NCBI GenBank assembly: GCA_034509755.1
Contig: CM067544.1
Location: 15,247,001 to 15,311,000 of the forward strand
Source: Anisodus tanguticus
Taxonomy: Eukaryota > Streptophyta > Magnoliopsida > Solanales > Solanaceae
Direction of reading: 5' to 3'
Length of the DNA stretch: 64,000 bases
The position numbers and the translations under genes are program-made. Below, in pieces: positions 10,357 to 23,600 of this stretch (positions within the stretch are counted from its first letter, which is position 1; the number at the start of each line of letters is the position of its first letter). The notes beneath the pieces were generated by a model that saw nothing but the letters and a program-made list of their open reading frames with translations, ran no database searches and was not told the origin of the DNA.

Positions 10357-11420
10357 CTTTCCATCAATTTATGTATTATGCTTTTGTTACTATTAATGAT
10401 ATGTTTGTCATGATGAATCCACGTTCGGCTAATTTGACCATGGTGGGGGAATTTAATTAGTCAAACTACGTGTCTAAGGGGCCAACTAATTAAGTTACAT
10501 GTTTATTTCCCCTTGTTCTTCTGTGGGCAATTGGGCATCATCAATCCACAATTCTTTTCTTGTTTACCGTTCGATATTTGGTGTTCGATATTTGCTTTGA
10601 AACATAATTATGTGGAATCTCATCTAAAGTCCTATTTTAGGAATAAAATTATTTTATCAAAGATAATTTTATTATTAAAATTCAAACTTGAAATCTAATT
10701 AAGAATAAAAATGTATTTACCACCCACTTATATATAACCTTTGATGGTCACAGTTGATTATTCATTACAGTGGTTATTTGGCTAGTTCATCTTTTATTGA
10801 CATCATAGCCTTGAATTGCATTAAAATATTTTATCATGAAACACTTAGGTGTGAGAGAGGATGGGGATTTTTGAATAAAAGTGTTCTTGACTCTAGTAGT
10901 GACTGCAAAAATGTTGTTAACAGGTATTTTTACGACAGTAATTAAGTTATTGGACTTGGTTTGACATACAAGAAAAACTAATTAATCGCATCTTTGTATA
11001 CTACCCTGCATTAGTAATATTAATTTACATTAATTATTAATTCAGTATACCTTATACAATTACTAATTTATAACAAAAATCCAAATATGATTTTATATAC
11101 ACGATAAAATTTGCATCTTGTATTATCAATATTAAGTCTCGTAAGAATCTAATTTACATGTTATTGTTCGTAGAAATAACAATTTCTATATTATGTCTAT
11201 GCAAAACTAGTCCAAAATCCAAAACCCCCTAACAATATAAACTCTTAAGTTTTTGAAAAATGGGTAGACATATTCTTAGAAATTTCACCAAACAATATTA
11301 AAGATAAAGATATCCTCCATATCACGCTAATTGTTTTTAGAACTATATACCAAAAATCGGTAACTTAAACAAAATGAGAAAAAGTAGAATAATTTCTTTA
11401 ACTAAAGAGTAGATAATGAG
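9790..11420. other. Intergenic AT-rich DNA
   Basis: No convincing gene. 9790-10240 may be more pararetroviral leader but shows no recognisable motif. TA-dinucleotide microsatellites lie at about 10166-10185 and 10325-10354. The rest is AT-rich sequence with only short, random-looking frames. Confidence 0.5.
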
Positions 11421-11424
11421 TAGT

Positions 11425-11706
11425 CACTCCGTCTCAAATTATTTATCACTTTTTTGTTTTACACCTCCTTTAAGAAATATTAATTAGAAGAGGTATTTAA
11501 TCTACTTTACCCTTATTTATGTTTAAATTATAATCTCTTTATATTAAATATTTACTCTATTTATGTGTCATTTTTATTTATGATAAAATTCTACTAAGCG
11601 TTAAATAGGAAGAAAATAATTAATTATACTTTAATTTTTAAAATGATAAATAATTTAAAATAATTATTTTTAGTAGACACGATAGATAATTCGAGAGGGA
11701 GGGAAT
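11425..11706. mobile_element. Stowaway-like MITE
   Basis: The left end reads CTCCGTCTCAAATTATTTAT and the right end is its imperfect inverse (GATAATTCGAGAGGGAGGG), giving terminal inverted repeats around 280 bp of AT-rich, non-coding DNA. This is the CTCCCTCCGT-type end of plant Tc1/mariner-derived MITEs. Confidence 0.65.
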
Positions 11707-13082
11707 ATATAATAAAGTCAAGAGATGGGGTAGAGAGTTAAAGGGGTGGGCGCCAAATGGAGACTATCGTGCAGAAAAGTGTGCGAATTGTGAGCTGTTT
11801 ATGTTTGTTTGGGAAATTGAGGGTGCTTCTCTCGCATTAAAGTAATGTATTCACAACTTACAAGAAGAAGCAATTCCGTTATATTGACAGTTTTGGGATA
11901 CTAGAATTTAGTGTAATGTTAATTCGACTTGCACAGACACAGACAACGCAGCTAACGTTGTTTCTCCTATCCTCCGTCATCTAATTCTAAAATGTCTTTT
12001 TCACTTCGCTTCATTCTTTTTTTATTTCTAAAGGATTACTTTTATATATATATATTTTAATCTGTTTAATAAGTAATCGCCTAAATGGAAGTTATAAACC
12101 ATTATTTTTAAGTAATTTAACAATGCAAAAATGGAAGTTATAAACCATTAGTTTTATGCAAGTAGTTAAGATTTGATTCATTGACAAGTTAACACGGAGA
12201 GTTGAACTATCTAACCACCAGATACCCCCACTAGAACTTTCAAATTATTTTCTGAAAACATATTTAGAATTGATAGTTCTCTTGTATTGGTGCTCAACAA
12301 ACTATCAAGAAAATTAACAACTTATCTCACATGGCCACTAAAGGAAGTATTTCTTAAAAAATAGGTTGCCGTCTTGAGCATCAAATATTATAATAGTTTA
12401 ATGTCTATCACGAATCATTCTGTCAGGCATATTTAATTTATTTGGCAAGGGTGGATCGATCGACTAACTACGCCTAACCGCATCATAAACACAAATATAA
12501 TATGATTATTTGAATGCATGTCTCGTGGTCAAACCAAAAATTAAACATAATTAAAATACACATCCTCATGATTTCTAGTTGGCCGATTCGAATTTAGCGA
12601 AAAAAATCTTTAGTTTTGCCTATTTCATCATTTAAGATACAAATTGTAGTGAAAGAAATGTTTTCTTAAGTCTCACGTAGTACAAAGAAATTAACAATTT
12701 CCAAATTTTCCTTTTCTTATTTTCTATTCTGAAAGTATCATTAGGTGTTTTACCCATGATGTTTTTTTTTTTGGTGGTGGTGGTGGGTCTAAATCTTTTG
12801 AGGACGTGCAGTTGATTCCAAAACCATACAGCTCCATTAACAAGGAAAAACTGAATATTAACACGACATTATAATATGAATTTGACTTTTATATTATACA
12901 AACTAATATTAAAAGAATTGAAATTTGATCAGTCAAAAGAATTGATTTCTAATAAAAATGTAAAAAAAATTATAAAATGATATTGCAAACTGGTGTCGTA
13001 CATCTTGAAATATCTGAAAATGAAAAGATTATCATATAATTATGGAATTTGGAATGGCGGAGTAATAAAGAGAAATATATTA
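11707..13082. other. Intergenic AT-rich DNA
   Basis: No gene or clear repeat recognised. There is a T-rich/TGG tract at about 12760-12787. Short A/T homopolymers occur throughout. Confidence 0.45.
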
Positions 13083-13083
13083 G

Positions 13084-13330
13084 TCACTCCCTTCACTTTT
13101 ACTTGTCCATTATACTAAAAATTGATTTTCACTTTTATTTATCACTTTTCTTATAACAAGAGAAGGACAATTTCTTTTTTCATGTTTTACCTATAGTATT
13201 AGTTACTCATTTCAAATCTTTTTTAAGTTCATTAAAATTATACACCAATTAATATAAATATATCATAATAAATTATTCGTTTCATTTATTACTATTTTTA
13301 ACACATGTCAAAGTAAAAAGTGAAGAAGTA
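13084..13330. mobile_element. Small MITE with inverted ends
   Basis: The left end (CTCCCTTCACTTTTACTTGTCC) and the right end (CATGTCAAAGTAAAAAGTGAAG) are imperfect inverted repeats. The interior is AT-rich and non-coding. It sits immediately upstream of the TRM-like gene's pyrimidine-rich leader and could influence that promoter. Confidence 0.55.
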
Positions 13331-13369
13331 AAAAAATATGTATATGAAAACTAGAGAGACAAGAAGGGA

Positions 13370-14607
13370 GGTAGCTTTTTGGAGTTTTTTTTTTCAGAGA
13401 CTCTCACGCTAAAAGGTAGTTACTGTACTACTTTTTCTTCTTCGTCTTCTTTTCATTCATTAATTATTTTTATCCCATTCGTTAGTCCTCTCTCCACTTT
13501 GTTGTTATTCTTCTTCGTCGTCAAGAATACACGTCAACTCCAGCTCTTACAATCAGCTTTTCCTGCAATTCCCTTCTGTCACAAGTCATAACACATTCTT
13601 CTTTCCCTCTTTCTTGATTTTACTTGTTGACATTTAAGCATTTTGATTCCTTGTGGTTCATAAACAGTGAGTTGACGAAAAATAGTGGGTGTACAATGTT
13701 TTGATGAAACTTTTTCCATTGCATTCTGGGTCAGATTCTTTTTTGCCCTTCTCTTTGCTTTTCCTCTCTCATTGTTTTCGTGTTCTTGAATCGATGATCA
13801 CGAGGAAAGTTAAAAAACTTGATTTGACTTGTACTCTCCAGTCATAAGTTGTTCAAGAAAATGAATTATAAGTTGGATTCTCTCTGCTTTGCCTCTCTGT
13901 TTTCTCACATCTCTCTTCTTTTTCTTCTACCTGTTTATTCTGTGCATCTATGGCTGCCACTGTGTTTTGCTGAGTTATAAATTGTCTACCAGAGATCAGT
14001 CTAGAAAGTGAACACCAATTGACAAAATAATTACTCTTTGCTGAACCAGATCAGGAGTCTTATATTTCCATATGTAAAAACATATACTCCACTTTTAAGC
14101 ATAACCATTTGTATTACTACAATTTATTGAGTTTATTTTTTTTTAAAATTTGCTATGTACACATGGATTTTAGGTCATCATGGAGAATGTTCTCAGTTAT
14201 TAACTAAATAAATTAGTACTACGCCATGACTTTGTGAAAATCTGATAGGGGTTCTCAAGAATATTAGTAGCTGTGATATATATATATATATATATATGAA
14301 TTGAATTTATTTGCTGCTTTCACATGACTATAACAAGAAAGGCTCAGTTTTTATGATCATGATATCAGTTAGTTATCCCTCAACAAGCATGCTAAGTGAA
14401 ATCTTAGCTTTTTTCCTTTTGTCAACGTTGTCTGCTGGGAAAATTCATTAATTGATCGTATTGTGTCTGCAGGGTGTGGACTAGGTATAGCAAGTTTTTG
14501 GTTTCGTGGGATGACATGGAGCTACTGGCTCTCTGAGATTATTGTACCATTTGGGATTGTGCTGCATAGGAAGCTTGTTGGACTTCATTGATTTTGATCA
14601 AGGAGGG
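13370..14607 (+). promoter_or_regulatory. Probable 5' leader of the TRM-like gene
   Basis: Pyrimidine-rich tracts (13420-13520 and 13580-13620) are typical of plant core promoters and 5' UTRs. An acceptor-like site (TGTCTGCAG, ending 14472) suggests a leader intron that ends shortly before the coding exon; its donor was not fixed. A 26-codon upstream ORF (ATG 14511, stop 14589-14591) precedes the main ATG at 14608. A (TA)n run lies at about 14277-14298 within the presumed intron. Confidence 0.45.
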
Positions 14608-17600
14608 ATGGCAAGGAAGTTTCTTTCACACAAGAGACATGGCGGTAAGTGCTTTTCCTTCTCTCGTTGCATCACGAACATGACACTGTGGAAGCTAGTA
14701 ATTGATTGCAAGGTGTTGTCTTGTTACAAAGATACTTACCCGAAGTAGTTGTATTTTTATACAGTTTGATGAATTGTAAAAATCCTAATTTTGGAACATC
14801 GAAGTTGATTAGAAGAGTGACTAATTTGAAAAATAAGTTGATGATCAAACTCTTTTACCACTCTTCTTGTTATCACCCTTTCTCCATTTCTCTCCTAGAT
14901 GATATGTCCAAATGAATGAACCCTTGAAGGGTCAGGGAGAATCCACAACTAATCTAATTTGTTATGTTCATGGTCATTATTAGCTAAGTCGACAGAATTA
15001 TCATTCAAATTCTGAAGCTCAATGGCTTCTGCTTCTACTCTAGCAACTATTACAATACGAAGAACTTGTTGCAGTTCCCAGATATAAGCACCATATCACA
15101 ATAAAATTGAGACAGAGGGGGCATTGTGTTGTGGCTCTTTCAATTTCTTTTTCTTCTAAAAACCAACTGGAATTCATCTATTGTGCAGGCATTGATACTC
15201 CTAGAAATAGCTTGGACCTTCCAGTTGAAGCTTCTCAAAGGTTCGGTGCTGGAGGGGACAAAACACAGGTAAAAGTGTATTATGTCATGTTCGAATTCTC
15301 TTAACTAATGTAGGAATACTCTTATCATATCAACCACTGAAAGAAAAGATGAGGCCATAATTACATTTGATAAAATAGCTATTGTTGGAAATTTACTAAT
15401 GTGGAATTAAGTATATCCCATTAATTTATGACTCGAACAATTGGGGCCCCACACGTCGGAAACGTCGTTTCCACACACGTGCACACGTAGTGCCAAGTAT
15501 CGCAAATTTCATTAGTGAAAGAGATATTGGTACGTATGTAATACGTTTGAGACATAGAATTATGGACGGTTATTGGCCAAATGACAAAGTATTCCATGTT
15601 GGTAAAAGAAGGAAGAAGTGTACGAAGTGTAAGTTGAAACGAGTCGGAAATCGCCGCGGCGCCTCCCAGGCCGCGCCGCGGCGCTAATTGGGTGGCCAGT
15701 CACTAGAGCTGCGACGCTAATTCACAGAGCCGCAGCGCTTCGGAGGCAGAATACTGCGACGGGAAGTTGGAAAGTTCTGACCTTTGGGCTGGTTTTGGAG
15801 CATTGATTCTCCATTACTTGGCACATGAATTCAACCATTATTTGGCTGAATGTAACCTCTCAATTAAGTGTCATTACATGGCTATTGAAGGCCATTAGTT
15901 GGCTAGTTGAGGAGTCTTCTCCTTACACTATAAATTGAGGCCTTTGGCTCAATTGAAGAGACTACACAACACTTAGAAAATAATCTAGAATTTTCTGAAT
16001 TCATCTTTTTCCTCTCTAGCAAAGTTACTATATTCAAAGTTCTTCAAGAGTAACACTTGAGTTTCATTTGCTCAATTGTTAAGTTGTTGTATCTTGGGAG
16101 ACTATTGCCCAGCAACGTAAAAGGAGATATACGAGGCAATCTTGTCTTAAAGACAGAGTGTCATCACTCGACTAAGCAAATCACACAAGCAGTTTGTTAA
16201 GTTCTTGATTTTCAGTTTATTGTAATATTTAGTTTTTCCTTTCTTACCATTTTAATAGTTACTTACTTCCCGTTCCCTACAACAATTGTATCCCAACAAT
16301 TTTAAGACAAGATTTGTTGTAAGTACCTAAAAAGATGACTGGAAAAGAACAAATTGCTTCTGATTCTGCTGCTGCTGCTACTCAAGGTAATCCCTCTGCC
16401 TTCCCCATTGCTCAAGGCACACCTAGTGCATTTCCAGTTGCTCAAGGCTCATCCAACGCCTTTACTGCTGCTCAAGGGAACATTGCCGTTCCTCCACTCG
16501 CTGGATTCCACCATGAACGCCCTGAAAAGTTCATGGGCTCCAACTTCAAGAGATGGCAACAGAAGATGCTATTCTATCTGACTGTTATGGGAATGACTCG
16601 TTTCCTAACAAAAGATCCTCCACAAGCTGGAGATGAAATGGACCCTTCGCCTACTGAAACGACTGAAGGGGGCTTAGGTATCCATATCATTAATGGCATG
16701 AAGATGGTTCTTGATGCATGAAGTCATAGTGATTTCATGTGTAAGGACTATATATTGAACTGCTTGTCAGACCCTCTCCACACGGTGTATTGCACCGTAG
16801 GCACTGCCAAAGAGTTGTGGGAGAAACTGCAGAATAAGTACAACGCACAAGATGTAGGTACTAAGAAATTCATCGTTGGGAAATTTATGAAATTTCAAAT
16901 GGTGGATAGTAAAACAGTGATGTCCCAAGTCCAGGAATTCCAAATGATTCTACATCACCTGGATTTGGAAGGTATGAAACCAAATGAACAGTTTTTGGTT
17001 GCATCACTGATTGAAAAGCTACCTCCCTCGTGGAATGAGTTTATGAGTTACTTAAAACTCAAAACAAAGGAAATGACCTTTGAAGAACTTATTATCAAAC
17101 TCCAAATTCAGTAAGTTAATAAGAAGGCCTTGCCTAGGGGTAAACAACCCGTTGAGGCAAAGGCAATTATGGCTGAGGCCAAAGGGAACCCAAGCAAGAA
17201 GCGTAAGTTCCAGAAAGACGACAAGACCCAAGCGGCGGAAAAGTTCAAAGGAAACTGTCACCACTGTGGGAAACCTGGTCACATGATCAAGGACTACCGC
17301 AAGCTCAAGACTGAGCAACAAGAGAAGGCTAAGGCTAAGGGCAAGGCATGGGTTAACGTCGTCAAAGACAAATTTCTGGACGACATGATTGAGGAGTTCT
17401 CAGCGGTGGTGCTAGAAGCAAACCTTGTTGAGAATCACATGCAATGGTGGATGGACACAGGTGTTACAAGACACATCTGTTCTAATAGAGATGCCTTCTC
17501 CACTTATACACCGGTTACAAACAAGAAGTTGTTCATGGGCAACAACGCTTCCTCTAACGTGCTAGGGGTAGGAAAGGTAGTCCTGAAGATGACTTTTGGA

Positions 17601-20600
17601 AAGGAGCTCACTCTGAAAGAAGTGATGCATGTTCCTGAGATTAGAAGAAATTTAATTTCAGGTCATTTATTGGTTAATGCTGGTTTTAGGCTAGTGTTTG
17701 AGTCCAATAAATTTGTAAACACTAAGAATGGAACGTTTGTGGGAAGGGGATTCGTCTGTGAAAGCCTCTTCAAAGTTAACGGCATGTCTGTATTACGTAC
17801 AAGCAATAACATTGAAGCTTCTTCTTACTTGCTTGAGTCCTCTAATTTATGGCATCATAGATTAGGACATGTCAACTACAAGTCCATCCAAAGGTTGGTA
17901 AAGTTGGAGTTGTTGCCGTCTATCGACGTAAACCCTCAACATAAGTGTGAGGTGTGCATAGAGGCAAAACTCACAAAGCTTCCTTTTCGATCCGTCGAAA
18001 GGAATACCGCTCCTCTAGAACTTATTCACACGGATATATGTGATTTGAAGTTTGCACAAACTAGAGGGGGGAACAATTACTTTGTGACATTCATTGATGA
18101 TAGCACAAGGTATTGTTACCTTTACTTGTTGAAAAGTAAAGATGAAGCCTTTGAATTGTTCCGACGTTACAAAGCAGAAGTTGAGAACCAACTAAGCATG
18201 TAGATTAAATCCATTCGTAGCGATAGAGGGCGAGAATATGTAGCGCCATTTGAGGAATATTGTGCCGAATCGGGCATTGTTCATCAAACGACGGCTCCAT
18301 ACTCACCTCAGTCGAACGGTGTGGCGGAACGTAAGAACCGCACATTGAAGGAAATAATGAATGTCTTGCTCATCAATTCCGGTCTTCCACAAAACATGTG
18401 GGGAGAAGTTGTCCTTACCGCTAATACGATTCTTAATAGAGTCCCACATAAGGGTAAGGACAAAACTCCATATGAATCATGGAAGGAAAAGAAACCCACT
18501 TATAAATATTTAAAGGTGTGGGGTTGTTTGGCAAAGGTTGAAGTACCCAAGTCAAAGCAGGTCAAGATTTGGCCTAAGATTGTAGATTGCATATTCATCG
18601 GATATGCAAATAATAGTAGTGCTTATCGCTTCTTAGTGCATAAGTCAGATATTCCAAATATCCACGGGGGTACAATCATGGAATCAAGGAATGCTCAATT
18701 CTTTGAAGATACCTTTCCTAGAAAGGAAAAAGACATAACCTCTCGCAAACGAAGTTATGAACAAAGCTCTCAGGAACCGGGAGTCGTTGACGGCCCGGAT
18801 CTAGATGGTTCAGATCTAGTGGACCTCGAAGTGGCTGAATATCCGGAATCTAGTGTTCCAGACTCTCAGAACTTGGAGACTCCAGAGATGGAACTAAGGC
18901 GAAGTAAAAGGGCCAGGAAGGATAAATCCTTTGGTTCTGACTTTGTAGCTTATATGGTTGATGATGAACCAAGGACAATTGCTGAAGCATTGTCAACTCC
19001 AGAGGCACCGCTCTGGAAAGAAGCTATTGAAAGTAAAATAGACTCCATTCTGCATAACCGTACTTGGGAGTTGGTTGATCTTCCTCTGGGAAACAAACCG
19101 TTAGATTGTAAATGGATACTAAAACGGAAGTATAAAGCAGATGGGTCTATAGATAAGTACAAGGCCAGGTTGGTAGTCAAGGGCTATCGGCAGAAAGAAT
19201 GTCTTGACTATTTTGACACGTACTCCCCGGTGTCTAGGATAACGTCCATACGAGTATTCATTGCGATCGCAGCATTGCGTGACCTTGAGATAAATCAAAT
19301 GGATGTCAAGACAGCCTTCCTAAATGGTGATTTGGAAGAAGAAATCTATATGGAACAACCCGAGGGGTATGTGGTTCTAGGGCAAGAGAAGAAAGTCTGT
19401 CGGCTTGTCAAATCTCTGTACGGGCTGAAACAAGCTTCGAAGCAATGGCACGAAAAATTTGATAGTACTCTACTATCGAAGGGTTTCGCCATTAATGAGT
19501 GTGACAAATGTGTCTACATGAAAGGTAACTCTGACTCATTCGTCATGATATGCATGTATGTAGACGACATATTGATCACAGGGAGCAGTTCTAGTTTGAT
19601 TCTAGAGACTAAGAACGTGTTGAAACAATGCTTCGACATGAAGGATATGGGTATTACAGATGTCATCTTAGGGATAAAGATCTCTAAGACATCTGACGGA
19701 CTGGTCTTATCTCAGTCTCACTACATCGAGGATGTGTTGAGAAAGTTTGGGATGTTTGACAGTTCGCCTATAAAGGCACCACTAGATAGAAATCAAAATC
19801 TTGATAAAAATCGTGGTGCACCCGTATGCCAGGAGCAATATGCACAGGTGATTGGTAGTTTGATGTAGCCGACCTGATATTGCTTATGCAGTCAACAAGT
19901 TGGCTAGGTTTACCCGTAATCCGAGTAATGATCATTGGAAGGTGTTGAATTGGGTACTACAATACCTGAAATACACGCTAAATTACGGGTTGCATTATTC
20001 GAGATATCCAGCTGTACTAGAGGGGTACAGTGATGCAAACTGGATATCTGATATAGAGAACACCAAGTCCACCAGTGGGTATGTATTTACAATTGGTGGT
20101 GGAGCTGTGTCTTGGAAATCCTCTAAGCAAACTTGCATCACTCGATCCACGATGGAATCGGAGTTTATCGCTTTAGACAAAGGAGGAGAAGAAGCTGAGT
20201 GGCTTCACGACTTCTTAGAGGATGTTCCTTGTTGGAACAAAGCCGTACCTTCTGTAATGATCCACTGCGACAACCAGTCTGCTCTAGGAAGGGCACAAAA
20301 TTCTATGTACAACGGTAAGTCTCGTCATATTCGACAGAGACCGTTAGGCAGCTGATCACCACGGGTATAATATCTATTGATTACATAAAATCAAAGGATA
20401 ACATAGCAGACCCACTGACAAAGGGCTTACCCAAGGATCAGATGTTCTGCCTGTCTAAGGGAATGGGCTTAAAACCCAAGGTATAAGGACCAATACGGTG
20501 GTAACCCAACCTTACTGATTGGATATCCAGGAATTAGGTTCAATGGGAAAACTAAGCTGTAAAGGTTCAGTTGATTGCTTCGGTGGAAGCATGAGCACTT

Positions 20601-23600
20601 CAGATAGTGATTTCTGTAAAGAAACACCAAATCCAAAGTAGTTCCCGCGATAGACTATAAGTGATATTTGCAGTGTGGGTGAAGGTTAAGTTTCCAAAAC
20701 CTTTAATGGTCCTCACCGGTTGAGGTTAGGTTTGGGGAAACTTTTAATGGTTCCTAACACTTGTAAAGTGGGGTATAGCATGATACCTTGTAGGAGACCA
20801 CTTATTTAAGTGCGAGGATAGACCGCCTCAAATGAACGCACTTAAGAATCCAAGAAGTGTCCACGGCCACAACGGACAAGACATTATGAAGAACTGAGTA
20901 AATGAAGTTGTTGTGTTGGTACCGTTGACTTGGCTTACACTAAACACTGACGGTCCAAGACATCACGTTCACCGCGCAGTAAGTAAGTCTGATGGTATTC
21001 AACTATGGAAGGTTCAAAGAGTATGCTACCTATCCAGATGCAACATCGGTCCGCTGAAAGATTGCTGGAAAAGGCACCATGTGTGTGCGCCAAAATCTCT
21101 TTCAATAGGGGATTGTTGGAAATTTACTAATGTGAAATTAAGTATATCCCATTAATTTATGACTCGAACAATTGGGGCCCGCACGTTGGAAATATCGTTT
21201 CCACACACGTGCACACGTAGTGCCAAGTATCGCAAATTTCATTAGTAAAAGAGATATCGGTACGTATGTAATACATTTGAGACATAGAATTATGGACGGT
21301 TATTGGCCAAATGACAAAAGTATTCCACGTTGGTAAAAGAAATAAGAAGTGCACGAAGTGTAAGTTGAAACGAGTCGGAAATCACTGCGGCGCAGCCCCG
21401 TCAGAGCCTAGGCGCCTCCCAGGCCGAGCCGCGGCGCTAATTGGGTGGCCAGTCACTGGAGCCGCGGCGCTAATTCACAGAGCCGCGGTGCTTCGGAGGC
21501 AGAATGCTTCGACGGGAAGTTGGAAAGTTCTGACCTTTGGGCTGGTTTTGGAGCATTGATTCTCCATTACTTGGCACATGAATTCAACCATTATTTGGCT
21601 GAATGTAACCTCTCAATTAAGTGTCATTACATGGCTATTGAAGGCCATTAGTTGGCTAGTTGAGGAGTCTTCTCCTTACACTATAAATTGAGGCCTTTGG
21701 CTCAATTGAAGAGACTACACAACACTTGGAAAATACTCCAGAATTTTCTGAATTCATCTTCTTCCTCTCTAGCAAAGTTACTATATTCAAAGTTCTTCAA
21801 GAGTAACACTTGAGTTTCCTTTGCTCAATTGTTAAGTTGTTGTATCTTGGGAGACTATTGCCCGACTACGTAAAAGGAGATATACAAGGCAATCTTGTCT
21901 TAAAGACAGAGTGTCATCACTCGACTCAGCAAATCACACAAGCAGTTTGTTAAGTTCTTAATTTCCAGTTTATTGTAATATTTAGTTTATCCTTTCTTAC
22001 CATTGTAATAGTTACTTACTTCCCGTCCCTACAACAATCGTATCCCAACAGCTATAACCTGGGGTCTAGGATTTCTCCAGTCTCACGTAATCCTTGTAAC
22101 TATGGTCTTATAAGTGTGCAGATTTCGCTTGCACATATGAGAATCTAGGAGTTCAGGGTTTAGAAGTTCTAATTTTTCAGTTCCTCCTTGTGAATATCAT
22201 GTAGGAGTAGTATTTTTGTAACACTGTTCTTTTCTTATCTTTACAAGTTAATTCTGGCATCTCAAATCCTTCACATGTTTTTGTTTCTTTTTTCTACACT
22301 TCATCAATTATCTTGATATGTTGCAAGAATTAAATCAGGCTTCTGAATTTTCTGAGAGTTTTGAGTTAATTACTTCTTGCTTGCTTGATCATATGAAAAC
22401 TCATCCCACATTTGAATGCAGTGCACTTATCACATGATTGACTGGCCAGAGAAGAACTGTTACAGGAACGAGGCTCCAATGAAGAAACTGATCAGTGAAG
22501 AAATAGCTAGAAGACCAAACACAGGACATAATGCACCTAGTGTGGTGGCGCGTTTAATGGGAGTGGATACATTAGCATTAGATACAAGAAGACCATTAGC
22601 AAAGCAGCTGGGTGAGAAAAAGAATGAAATGAAATATGGGAGCACTCCCAAAGAGGAGTGGTTGAGAAAGGTTTCTGTCGATCATGTAACCCAGTCCTCT
22701 AGACAGAAAATTTCAATTCCCTTTAACCATGATGAAGCGTCTAGTTTTGACCGACAGGTTGATAGCCAAAAACCAAACAAATATAAACCTCGAGAACATC
22801 CTCAGGAGGAGGAATTACAAAAGTTTAAAAAAGATTTTGAAGCATGGCAAGCAGCAAGGTTCAAGGAATGTTCAAAGTTTGTTGAAGTTGGCACCAGTAC
22901 AAGTCAATGGCTAGCACAACAAAGCCTGAACAAGGAAAAGTTGACTCTTTATGCAAATTCAATGAGAACCGCAGCTGCTGAGAAACCTACAGAACTTAGA
23001 GGGCACAAAGTAACAGTAAATCCCTGGGAAAGAGGCCCTTTGGAGCATCAGAAAAATATAAATGAATTTCCTGCACCTGCACAAAGTAAGACAAACTGTA
23101 ACCGTGATTTTCAGCAGCATCCTCTGACAAATTCTTCTTGCGGAGTTGATATTACTTCAGCTCCTACCAAGATAGTAATTCTGAGGCCTGGTCCTGTGGG
23201 GACTAACGAAAATTCGTGGGCCAGTTCTCCGGGTATTTCTAAAGATAGGGGTAGTATAGAGGAATTTCTTGAGGAGGTCAAGGAAAGACTGAACTGTGAA
23301 TTGCAAGGAAAGAGTTCCAAAAGGAGCACTACTGTCAGAGGTGGAGGAATTGAGACCCCTTATAGTGAAAGGTCACCAGATGCGAAGCAAATAGCTCAAT
23401 CTATTGCAAAACATGCAAGGGAGAGTGTTACTAAGGACTTTAGAATAACATTACCTCGGTCAGAATCCACCAGGTCTTATAGAAGTGATATTCAGTCCGA
23501 TGGGGCGAGTTCTCCTGAGTTTGTCAATAGAGATACAAGGAGGTTTTTGACAGAAAGGTTCAGGAATGTCCTCAAGCAAGAAACATCTCATGGTATTCAC

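Larger units (their letters stand above)
15383..22050 (+). mobile_element. Copia LTR retrotransposon inside TRM intron 2
   Basis: The element is 6668 bp. It begins TGTTGGAAATTT and ends CCCAACA, with the 5-bp target duplication GCTAT at 15378-15382 and 22051-22055. LTRs are 15383-16299 and 21114-22050. The gene order gag, protease, integrase, RT, RNase H is that of Ty1/copia. Coding runs in one frame from 16335 but is broken by in-frame stops at 16719, 17112 and 18201, a deletion/frameshift near 19866 and another frameshift near 20335, so it is non-autonomous. The LTRs differ by scattered substitutions and one indel of about 20 bp, so insertion is not very recent. A polypurine-like tract (ATAGGGGAT) precedes the 3' LTR. 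Confidence 0.97.

Noticed and set aside
15490..15687. LTR frame with Cys/Lys-rich segment (KCTKCKLKRVGNRRG)
   Set aside because: Similar phrases occur in all three LTR copies, but the frame shifts and starts differ; it is probably LTR noncoding sequence.
18308..18499. Minus-strand frames within copia pol
   Set aside because: Shadows of the sense pol frame.
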